Notes under the pieces: generated by a model
Told to the model about the DNA's origin: nothing
Seen by the model: only the letters and a program-made list of their open reading frames with translations
The model's database searches: none
Program-made: the position numbers and the translations under genes
NCBI GenBank assembly: GCA_011317545.1
Contig: WUJK01000010.1
Span: 1-64,000 of the forward strand
Direction of reading: 5' to 3'
DNA: 64,000 nt
Source of the DNA: Coniella vitis
Lineage: Eukaryota > Ascomycota > Sordariomycetes > Diaporthales > Schizoparmaceae
Shown here: one piece after another, positions 53,991 to 64,000 of the stretch
How the letters are laid out: every line of letters begins with the position of its first letter
Position numbering within the stretch: position 1 is the stretch's first letter

Positions 53991-56900
53991 CCTGTGGCGT
54001 AGTCATAGATAATACCTTCCTAGGCGACCTCGTACTAGGCAAGTTAGTATTCTATAAGTAGGTATTATCCTATAAAGGCGACGTTCGCAGATATAAGCGA
54101 GAGACCGTTATATTAAATGCTTTCGAAGGCCGTCCTACGCTATAGCCGGACGAATTAATACCTAAAGCGTTCTATACTATATTTACTTATTAGAACGCCG
54201 TATTCGTAGCTTAAGAGGACGGTATAATATATATACATTAAACCGATACTCGTAAATTAGTTAAATAGGGTAAAGCTATACCTATAAATAACGCCTAAAT
54301 TAATATATATCTGCGAGAGTATAAAATATTATTCCTAAGGCTATTCGACGCTTTTAAACGTAAGACGGAGGCTATTTAAAAACTATCGAAAGTATATTAT
54401 AAGATTAATATAGGCGATTATCTACCTATTCGCTTAGTATTATATAGGTTTAGCCCTATATAGGAGTAAGCTATTTATAACTTCGTTAAGGCTTATTAGG
54501 GTCGTCTAATTCGGAAGAGTAAATCGCTATAGGCTATATTAGCCTATTTAATACCTAAAAAGGTACCTAGCTAAACGGTACAAATAGATAAGAACGACCC
54601 GTACGTTATATAACGCTTTTGCTATAATTTTAGACTATTAAATAATATTACTATTAAATATATATACCCTCTACCGAATATTATAGACTAGATCTAAAAA
54701 GCAGCCGGCTATACTTACTACGCTTTTATTAACTTAAAAGACGGCTTTTAATATATACTAATTAAGGAGAAGGACTATAAGAAAACGGCGTTCTAGATAC
54801 CGAACGGTTTATACGAATAGATCGTAATACCTATAGGCTTAATAAACTCCCTAGCTATATTTTAAGCGTTAATAGAGGAGATTCTAAAACCCTTTAGAGA
54901 TTTTATATTAGGACTACTAGACGATATTATAATATAGGCCGATACCCCTATATAACTTTATAAATATATTAAACTAGTATTCGCCCGCCTAAAGGAATAC
55001 GGTATATTACTTAATACTTTAAAGATTAACCTATTCGTTATAATAGGAGTCTTTTTAAGCTTCCTAATTAGCCTAAACGGTATATAACTAGACCTTATTA
55101 AGGTTATAGCTATACGAGACCGACTAATACTAACTATAACTATAGAGGTCTATATATTTATAAGCGTAGTAGGCTACTTTAGATCGCTAATTCCTTAATA
55201 CTCTAAATAGTCTAGATATTTATTAGTATTAATATTAGGGGCTAAAAATAAAGCCGTTATACTCTCCGTAGAAGCGAAGGCAGAGTAATAAGAAATTAGA
55301 ATAGCTATTATATCCGTACTAATAGTTAAGCCGTTTAACTAGCGCCTACCGTTAATAATAGATACTAACTCCAGCTAGGGCTATATAGGCGCCTATTTTA
55401 TATAGCTATACCTAGATTCGAACGGTAAATTAACGCTTTACCCCGTCGCCTATTTCTTATATAAATTAATACTAACTTAGTTATATTACTCGGTATAAGA
55501 ATACGAACTACTTATAATCCTACTAGCGCTTTAATATTAGAAATATTAGACTTAGGGAAGCGAGGTAACGGTAGTAACGGATTATAACTCTTTAAAAATA
55601 CTACGAACGAAGATCGAATAACCGCTACGAATTATATATTTCCTCGATATTATAGAATACTATAGTATTCGTATCGTTTATAGGCTAGGTAAGGCGAATA
55701 TAATAGCTAATTACCTCTCTAGACCTCCTATAGGCGATAATACCGCTATAATATACCTTAATAAAGAATATTCCGACCTAAATCCGCCGAATACCCTCGA
55801 AACTAATAATTTAAAGCTTATATACGCTTTAAAATACCCTTACGAGATAAATCGGCTAGATCTATAAGCTATATTAGAGTATTTAATACTATAAGGCCTA
55901 CGGCTACCTAATATAAATAAATAATAGATAAAAGATTACTTTATAATATACGGCGGATATTTATATAGACTAATATATTATATAAGGCTATTAGGAGACC
56001 CTCTATACCCGTAAGGACTAGTTATATAAAGCTAAGTAATACTACTTATAGTAGATAAGAGTAAGCTTATTAAAGTAGCGTATAACGTTTATAAGAGCTA
56101 TAATTACGCGACCGTAGGCGTAATAGTACGCCTATTAATATACGAGTTCTAATACCCTAAATTAATCTTAATCGCGTAATAAATAATAGCCGAATACCCT
56201 TATTACTAGTTAATAAAGAAGCCTAATCTTATATTACTAGACCTACGATTAATATTACCCCCGCTATTACTAACGCGCTAAGTAATTAATTTTATAGCTA
56301 TTAATAGCGTTCCTATCCTTATAATCGTAGAGTATATAACGGGATAGATTAAAGCCGAGGTAATAGCGAATATATAATTTAAAGCTATACTATTACTACT
56401 AGAGCGTATTATATAAACGTTTAGCACCCCTAAGGAGCTTATCTCGGATAATACTAGCTGCTTTACCGGTATAAAAGCTTAATAATAATATAAATATAGC
56501 GGTAGTAAGGTCTACCCCGTTATACTAGTACGCTTATAGGGTAACGGGAAAGTCGAAAAAATAAATAACCTACTAAAGTACGGTATAATACGAGACTAGA
56601 TAATCTATATAATAAACCCTAATATAGCTATAAAGCGCGCTATACGAATATATAATCGTACGCCGAGACCGTCTAGTTACTTACCGTTCTTTTTACTCTT
56701 TAATATTATACCTAACTTAAATAAGCCCGCTATTAAGATAACTATATATATATATAATTAAATAGAGGAGGAGGAGATAGTATTCGACTATAAATTAGTA
56801 AAATACTATAAAGCTCCTCTAGTACGTAGATATACGAATAGTTTAATAACCGTATATACGGCTATACGAGCGATCCTATAGGAAAAGAAGGCTCTGCTAA

Positions 56901-57476
56901 GAGTATACGCGCCTAGTAACTAGGTTTTATATATATAATAAAAAGTATATAAGTATAAGCTATATTATAACGGTCCCTAGGCTATCGTAAGCTACTACGC
57001 TAGTAATATATACGGTTTATATAGCCTAGGTAGTATAATACTATCGTCTAAGTATAACGGTACTAATCTATTCCCTGCTTATAGTACGGATAGCTACCCT
57101 ATTTATAGTTTATAGTATATAAGTAAAACGATACTCGAAAGGGATTATATATAAATCGCTACGAACGCTAGCCTAAATAATAATAGCTAAAGCTAGCCGA
57201 ATTAAGCTAAAGCTAGCCGAATTAGGCTAGTAATAATTAGTTAAGCGAGCAACGGTAATTTAGGCTAAATCGCCTAAAAACGCGATAAAAACCTATTAAG
57301 CTTATAACGATATAACGGCTAAAAGCACTAGATTCGGTATATTTTAGTCTAGGATATTAAGTAGTAATAGATTTTATAGGATACCTTTAAAGTACTTAAG
57401 TTTAGTAAGGATTATTATAAATAAAGAGGTATTTATAAGGTTTTTTAGAAATAGATTAATCGGGACGATTAATATA

Positions 57477-57490
57477 GGAAAAAGGGGTGA
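57477..57490 (+). other. Polypurine tract of E1
   Basis: ggaaaaaggggtga directly before the 3' LTR, the plus-strand primer site. Confidence 0.65.
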
Positions 57491-57491
57491 T

Positions 57492-57696
57492 TATAGATCC
57501 GTACCTACCGGCGTTTACCTACCGGCATAGCTAGTATAGTATATACCTATTATATATCTATAGCACTTAAGCCCCTCCGAGATAGTTATACTTAGAGCAA
57601 TTTAATTAACTAACCTTTATAGAACGTACGAACTTACTATATATTACGTACGGTTAGTTAACGTTTAATTAGTTGACCGTATCTAAAGAACCCTTA
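57492..57696 (+). repeat. 3' LTR of E1
   Basis: 205 bp, starts tatagatcc and ends gaaccctta. Compared with the 5' LTR, most TG and CA sites have become TA. Confidence 0.88.
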
Positions 57697-57700
57697 CTGC
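57697..57700. repeat. Right target-site duplication (CTGC) of E1
   Basis: Matches 45358-45361. Confidence 0.75.
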
Positions 57701-60700
57701 TACGGGCGGTAGTAAACTACCCCGCCGACCGAATAATAATAAGCCCCCGATCGCTATCGGATTATTCCTTATCGATAGAGATAGTAATAAGGAGGAGAAA
57801 CGCCTTATTAAGCGTAAGAGATACTCTTACCTTAATTATATTAACGGTTATTTTTATACCGGTAAGCTCGATTATTAGCTTATATCTAGTAAATCTTATA
57901 GCTACTATTATAAGATATATAAAAAGTACGCTAATATCGATTAATTATACGCTACTTCGGCCCTCTTACGGGCCTATTATAATAGGATTAAAGTAGCGGT
58001 TAATAGCGGTAATTATATTATCCCCTAAAGCGATAAGAATAATAATAATAATAATAATACTAGCGATAGTAGTAATACGTATACTAAGAAGCGTATTCGC
58101 CGTCCTATTTTTACGCCCGACTTTCTATAGGCCCGCTAGGATTAGGAGGCCGCCCTTAATACCGCTTAGAACGCTTATTATCGCCCTTAGACTATTATAC
58201 CTAACTTTATCGAAGACCCTTATACCCCCCTATATAGCTATAGCGGTAGCCGTTATAATCCTCCTCGTAGCTACTATAACCTTATACCTATTACCCCTAC
58301 TAACTATACCCTTATACGCTATAGTTAGTTTAATATCCTTCCCGATACTTTTCTTATATACGCCTGCTTTTGTTAAGGGTACGTATAGTTTTGCTAATAA
58401 TTTACTAATATCTAACCTATTTATATATAGGTAAATACGGTCGCGGGATAGCCTTATAGGAGGCCCTACCTACGGATATAACGTAGAGCGGCTCGCCGCC
58501 GCCTAAGGGATTAGTACCTAGGATAGATATTAGTTCTATTACGGATTCGATTTACTCCCCTATATAGTAGAAGAGGTACCGTAGTACCGCGCTATAATTA
58601 TAGGAGGATACTACTACTCGATAAAATAACCCCTTTACCCCTAGCGCGGTTAGGACCCTCCTTATAGGCGTATACTATACGTTTATAGCTCGGGAGACGG
58701 TCTTATTAGCTATAAACGAGACTCTAAGAAAACTAGTTAACTCCTTTAAAGGCCCTTTATAGAATAAGGAGCGTTTCTATATAGAAAGGGTATACTCCTA
58801 GCTCCTAGCTATAGCTAGGTATAAGCTTAAAAATTTTTTATTAAACCCGGTTATTAGCCGGCTAGCTCTAATATACCTAACTCCTCCTATTACTACTCTA
58901 TAGGTAATACTCTACCCCTAGTAATTACCTCTACCTACTTAATACCCCTAATAGGGTCGAAGCTAGGCTATTATTATAGGTATAGCTATTAAGCTCCCGG
59001 CGGAGCTAGCTCGCTATATTCGAAAAACTAACCCCTAATATAGCCGGTAATAGGGATAGGATATAAGGATCCTCCTTAGGGCTACCCCTTATAATATACT
59101 TATAAGCTTACCCCTTTAGGGATTAAAGCTAGGTATTTATATTTAGCTTTAGATCCCTATAACTAATATAGCGGTAATTACTAAGACCCCTACCGGCTAG
59201 GCTCTATACCTTATTAGTAAAGAGGTCCGGGATAAGCTTCTCGCTAACCCTTTAAAGGATAAGCTATTAAAATTAATATAGGTATCCTCGGCGATTATAC
59301 TATAGACCTAGGTTACCTATATAGCGACCGGGGTTCTAAGAGAGCTTTATAACCCCTTTACCTAATAGAGGGTTTCTCCTAAGGAGTATATATAGGAGGA
59401 GGCTATAATATAAACGGGAGTTAAGCTTATTTCCTATAGGCTTTCTATAAACGGATATAACCTTACTATAGGTATTATTACCTAGCTAGTATCCTTTTTA
59501 TACGAAGTATAACCCTTCTAAGTCTTTAACCTGCCCTATACCAGGCTAATATAGAAAACGGAGAGGCTTTTCTTCTATACGGACGGCTATCTTAGCTACT
59601 ATTTAACTAAATATTATATAAGGGGTAGGCGGTATCCGACCTATTCTAACGCTTAATATACTTAGGAAGGGGAGGTTTATATACTTCCCCCTAGGTATAT
59701 TAATTATTATAAGCCGGTCTACTTTAGCTACCTTAAATATACTACTACCCTTATAATAATTAACGGGTAGTTTTATTACTTATTTATCTCTAAGCTTAAG
59801 AGGATTAGGAATATAGGAAAGGCCCGCTATAACGATATAAATATAGCTATAGATACTACTAATAGCTAACGGGAGCCTTAACCCCTTATTAAGCTTAAGG
59901 AGTAGCTAGCTATTAAAAGCTTCTTTCGGAAGTAGCCTTATAGTAATATCCGTAACTATATACCGCCGACCGGCTTATAATAGCGTTTATAGCTCGACCC
60001 GGTTAGCTTACCGCCTCCGGAAGGTCCTAGCCCTATTATAGAGAGAGAGCCTATACTACCGGCGGATATAATTAAGGATAATAATAATATAGTTATAATC
60101 CTTAGCTTTTAGGAAGGATTAAATATTATTACTCCCTTTACTTATAAGTAGGATATACCCTTCCGATAGCCGGGGGGCTTCTCTTATAATCGCTTAAGCG
60201 AATATAGGGAAGAAATAGTCTACTTATATTATACTACTAGTACTCTATACTAAGTAGGGGGTAGATATTATATAAGTCTAGGAGCCGTATATAATATATA
60301 ATACGAGAATTTAGAGGTATCCTGCTTATAAGCTTTTCTCGCCGGTAGATAATTAGGGAGGGGATTTAATAGCCTATTATAAGGAAAAGCGGTAGGAGTT
60401 ATTCGGTAATAGGCCCCGGGTCCTAATATATATCCGACGGGGTTATAAGCTATATATAAAGTAGTAATAGCCCCTTACTATTAGGGATAAACTCTAGCTA
60501 GAAGTATTAGGGGTCCTTTTAATTAATATTTACCGGGTATTTAGGGAGGATATAATACTTAATTATATACTAAATAGTCTACCTATATAGAGATAGGTAA
60601 TAGGGGGTAATTTTAATATAATCTATACTCCTTATAAGCCGGATAAGCTTAATAAAAAGGGTAATAACCGGGTTAAAGATTAAATACTATTTAGGGATAT

Positions 60701-61450
60701 ATTCTTTATAGGTACCCTAGGCGTATTTATATATATCCGGGGAGGGGTCCTTAACCTAATCTTTTCTAATATTCTAAATATAGCTATAGAGGTTACTCCT
60801 AACCTATATACCGGGTCTAATTATAAGACCCTTATTATAACTATCGGTAGTAATCCTCCGCTCCCTTAGGAGTAGCTAGTATAACTATAGGTAGACCTAT
60901 AATCCCTCCCGGCCTTTAAAGGCTTTCTAGAAATAAGGCTAATAGATATACCGCCCCTCTTATAAGTAGAGAGCCCGGCTTTTCTAAACGATTAGGTAAC
61001 CCGCTTAGACTACTTCTAGGGTAGGGCCTTAGAGATAATAGGGCGGTAGCTATAACCCTATTCCTAAGCCCTTTAGTAGGATAATAGGGTAAAGGAGGTA
61101 TACCGGGCGTATATTAGGGCCCGATATAGTTATCGGACTTATTTAAGGGAGTTTTAGATAGCTAGGAATACCTTTAAGGGGATTATTCGAATACGCCGGC
61201 GAGCCTTCTAATAGGGTAGGATTAATATAGCGGCTTCGGATACGGATATCTTCGGGATAGCGGGGTAGTATAAGCTAGCTATACCGTTATAGGCTCCCCT
61301 GCTATATATAAGGGATAGTATATTATATAAGGACCCTGTTAAGAAAGTAAGCCTATTATAGGAGGAGATTTTATAGCGGTTCTCTAGGGATAATAACCTA
61401 GTTAGGGACCCGCTTAAGGGCTAGGACGCTTTTAAAGCCTATTTCTAATA
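57701..61450 (+). mobile_element. RIP-mutated non-LTR (LINE) retrotransposon fragment
   Basis: The part at about 60480-60870 translates to an endonuclease/exonuclease/phosphatase-type domain as in LINEs: GGNFN near 60610 is the catalytic GGDFN-like motif with Asp-to-Asn change, and a GGVLNLIFS segment followed by SNYKTLIIT matches the usual DLxF...SDHxPI end. Downstream to about 61440 is the linker seen between endonuclease and RT in fungal LINEs. About 59500-59640 may encode the Cys/His knuckles of ORF1, with Cys changed to Tyr. The RT is missing, replaced by a different element near 61.48 kb. E1 probably inserted in its ORF1 region. Confidence 0.6.
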
Positions 61451-61479
61451 GGGGTATATAGCTATTAGAAGTCTAAACT

Positions 61480-64000
61480 AGAAACCTGCTTATATATTAC
61501 TTAAAAGCAATAGGAACCCTGCGAAGTTAATTATATTTATAATTAAGGATAGAAATTAAGATATAGAAGAAGAAAGAAAGGAACTAAGTTTAGTTTAGTT
61601 TCTAAATATAACCTTATTAAAAATATATCTTAAATACTGCTAAGATCCTACTTATTAGATACTTTCTTATATCCTATTACTTTACCTAATAAAACCCTAA
61701 TATTCTAAACTTCTTTTCTAAAGGTATAAACCGGTAAGAATAAGAATACTATCTATATAATGCTCTTCTCGTATTAGTTACGCTAATACTACGCTAATAT
61801 AGCGAATTTCCTTAGAATCTCTAAATATAGCTATTATAACTAAATAACGCCTTCGCGAAGAGGCTAAAGTAGATATATTATTATAGCTCTAAGATATTAA
61901 ATAGCGTTTATATACTAAACGTATACGCTTAATATAAAAGAACGGATCCTCTAATTAGGTTTACCTATTACTAGCTAGCTATAAGGTTTCTTCTTCGTTT
62001 ACGATACTTCTACGTAGTAATTTATTACTTCTAAGTAGAGCTATACCTACTCCTTCTAAACCTAATAGTTCTTTATCTACCTCTTAATCGGAAAGTATCG
62101 TTAACGCTATATCTCTTACCCTTTTATATAGTATACCGAACCTAATATATAAAGGAACTAATCTAATAGAATTTTAAGCTTTTAAATTTAACTTTATATA
62201 TCGATTTAAGATATATAGTATTATTAACGAAGATTATAAATCTTATTATACTACCGGTTATTTAAGAGATAATATAAAATGCTATTAGGTTAGTTATCTT
62301 ATATATTAACGTAGGGAAAATAATACTAAGGCGAAAATATCCCTACCTAATCTTTTGGAATTTCTTAAGAAATAATACTCTAATCCTAAGACTCGCGTAC
62401 TTACTATATCTTCGAAGCTTTTATAATTAGTATAAGGTCGAGATAAAGTAGTAGCGGATTTTATATAACGTTTTAATAAAATCGAATTAGATAATCTAGC
62501 TCCTTTAGAAGGATTAGCTCGTATTATAGCCTTTATTACTTAGTTATATCCTAAGTTATAGATTATACTCGGCTCTTAAGTAATATTACCGTATAAATAG
62601 GAGCCTATTATTAGTTTAATATAACGATTCGAATTAATATAAAAAGATATTTAACCTTTACTTATACGAACTTCGCGAGAACGTAGGACTTGCTTTATAT
62701 ATAGGGAGGCTAGTTATATTATAACCTATTATCCTAAGAAAGTTACTAAGAATTCGCTATTTTCTATATTATTAATTAACTTATCTTTACCCCCTAAGCG
62801 TAATACTAACGATTCCGCTATATTAACGTACCTAACTCGTAACTATAGTATTCGATGCTATAATTATAACTAATAAGGCTATCGAAAAGTAAATTACCTA
62901 TAGAACCCGTAGCGAATTTACTATATTTATAGAGAGGATAATTATACTTCTACTAAATATCCTAAAGCTTATTACCGAACTTATTAGATAGCAGGCTATA
63001 TTATAATCGTATACCTAAAATTATAACGAATTTCGAATATTACCTACGATATAGCTCCTACGTAAAGTTCTAGCTAGGAATACGCTAGGCAGGATTATCC
63101 TCGTTTAGTTATTAAGGCTAAGGCAATTTTAAGTAAAATATTATAGTTTATAGAAAAAGAAGCGCTTATTAACTTAAGCGTAGAAGAGAACCTGCTTATA
63201 CGCAACTTATTCGAATAAGTTCTATAACTTTATATCGGACTAAGTATTCTACTAGTTACCTTTAATAATATACTAATAAAAACTTTAGGTTCTATTTTAT
63301 TAGATTTATTAATTATTAATTCCTTAGGCGTTACGAGAATATAGCGTTATCGCTTCTCTATTATTAAAAAAGCACCCTTCCCTATTATATTAGGTTTTCC
63401 CTAGCTTATTTCTACGAATCCTTAAATTAATTAGGCTATTAGGTATTAGAGATAGCTACTATATATATCTAAGTTAATACTTACTACGTTTATATAGGAG
63501 ATATGTAAAGTATATATAATATTTACTATATAAAGTATACCTACTATTCCTTTATATCTATTTAAAAAGGAAGTTGAAAAACCTATTCCTAGTTTACCTA
63601 GCGAATATATAGATTTTAAGGATATTATATATATAGATCCTAATATACCTTTACTAGTACGAATAGTTTTAGACTATACTATTAATCTGGAAAAGGGCGT
63701 AATACCTCTATAGGGACCTATTTATATACTTACTATATTAAAGCTGGAAAGTCTTAAGGAATATTTATAGAAAATATAGGCTAGAGGTTTTATTTATTAT
63801 TCTATTAGTCCTATAGGAGCTCCTATTATTTTTATACTAAAAAAGGGCGGGGAGTTATACCTCTATATTAATTATTATACTTTAAATAAGTTAATATATA
63901 AGAATCGCGTACCTTTACCTTTAATTTTAGAAGTTTTAGACTAATTATTATATACTACTATTTATACTAAGCTTAACTTAAAAGATGCTTATTACTATAT
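61480..64000 (+). mobile_element. Second Ty3/gypsy family element E3, truncated by window end
   Basis: A leader at about 61500-61600 is followed by gag-like sequence (about 61900-62850), a decayed zinc knuckle (near 62855-62900), a protease-RT spacer with GFPxLxxxNP (about 63385-63420) and the first third of reverse transcriptase (63690-64000): GAPIIFILKKGGELYLYINYYTLN, read with stops, is the canonical start of gypsy RT ending at TKLNLKDAYYYI. Sequence differs from E1/E2, so it is another family. No LTR could be delimited. Heavily RIP-mutated. Confidence 0.75.
63690..64000 (+). pseudogene. Reverse transcriptase fragment of E3
   Basis: Recognisable blocks in one frame: a GPIYILTxLKLESLKEY segment, SPIGAPIIF, the LYINYYTLN block (normally CVDYRxLN) and KLNLKDAYYYI (normally KLDLRDAYHxI). 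The changes Cys-to-Tyr, Asp-to-Asn and His-to-Tyr are those expected from CpA mutation. The window ends before the active-site YxDD. Confidence 0.8.

Larger units (their letters stand above)
45362..57696 (+). mobile_element. Ty3/gypsy LTR retrotransposon E1, interrupted by E2
   Basis: Plus-strand element with LTRs at 45362-45566 and 57492-57696, split by a second element at 47835-53986 (plus a GTAG duplication). Without the insertion it is about 6.18 kb. The left part encodes gag with a zinc knuckle (about 47110-47160) and the start of protease. The right part encodes reverse transcriptase (about 54590-55100; LLDDI replaces the usual YxDD at about 54910), RNase H (about 55260-55750; TDYNSL at about 55579), and integrase (about 56270-56700; SDN..F and GNGKVEKxNN). 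The order RT-RNaseH-INT defines Ty3/gypsy. Stops from RIP (CAA/CAG to TAA/TAG, TGG to TAG) occur throughout, so the element is dead. Confidence 0.9.

Noticed and set aside
57673..57996. 107-codon open frame starting in the E1 3' LTR
   Set aside because: It crosses from the LTR into flanking repeat DNA and has no domain; it is a chance opening in RIP-mutated sequence.
37163..64000. Giant Starship-type cargo element
   Set aside because: No DUF3435 tyrosine-recombinase captain, no terminal direct repeats and little cargo were seen; the block is explained by stacked retrotransposons. The window is cut at the right, so this is not final.

Overview
The window comes from a filamentous ascomycete (Pezizomycotina). 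Evidence: short 60-120 nt GT-AG introns, a self-sufficient CYP505-type P450, a QDE-2-like Argonaute, an aspartyl-tRNA synthetase fused to a DUF2156 domain, and a 20-kb block of retrotransposons carrying the signature of repeat-induced point mutation (RIP: CA/TG almost absent, replaced by TA). The order within Pezizomycotina cannot be fixed from this sequence.

Layout. 1-37.2 kb is mostly ordinary gene-bearing sequence. It holds a small membrane/coiled-coil protein (180-779, -), a seven-exon P450-reductase fusion (2007-5626, -), a His-Me finger (HNH-like) zinc-loop protein (6451-7271, +), a pogo/Tigger-like transposase ORF (7782-9515, -), a vacuolar amino-acid transporter (10629-12500, +), an alpha/beta hydrolase (13310-15043, -) divergent from an AspRS-DUF2156 fusion (17480-20237, +), a GH43 beta-xylosidase (21282-23114, +), a DUF218/YdcF-like protein (23178-23879, -), an Argonaute (24787-28135, +), a large coiled-coil protein of unknown function (30577-32907, -), an allantoinase (34942-36679, +) and an intron-containing tRNA-Ile(AAU) at 37064-37162.

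37.2-43.5 kb is a gene-poor accessory strip. It holds a small predicted secreted protein with a PD-(D/E)XK-like residue pattern (39470-40309, -) and a 2EXR-type protein (41539-42864, +). From about 43.49 kb to the window end the DNA is RIP-mutated: no intact genes, but recognisable corpses of transposons. A Ty3/gypsy element on the + strand (45362-57696) is interrupted by a second full-length copy of the same family on the - strand (47835-53986). Each has about 205-bp LTRs and a 4-bp target duplication. This nest sits beside, and probably inside, a non-LTR (LINE) element with an endonuclease domain. A different Ty3/gypsy element begins near 61.5 kb and runs off the window inside its reverse transcriptase.

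The strongest biological system is the divergent gene pair at 13.3-20.2 kb. The AspRS-DUF2156 fusion has the architecture of ErdS, which transfers aspartate from Asp-tRNA to ergosterol. The hydrolase next to it has a complete Ser-Asp-His site and is a good candidate for ErdH, the enzyme that removes the aspartate. The Argonaute has an intact slicer tetrad, so this genome appears to have both RNA silencing and RIP as transposon defences.
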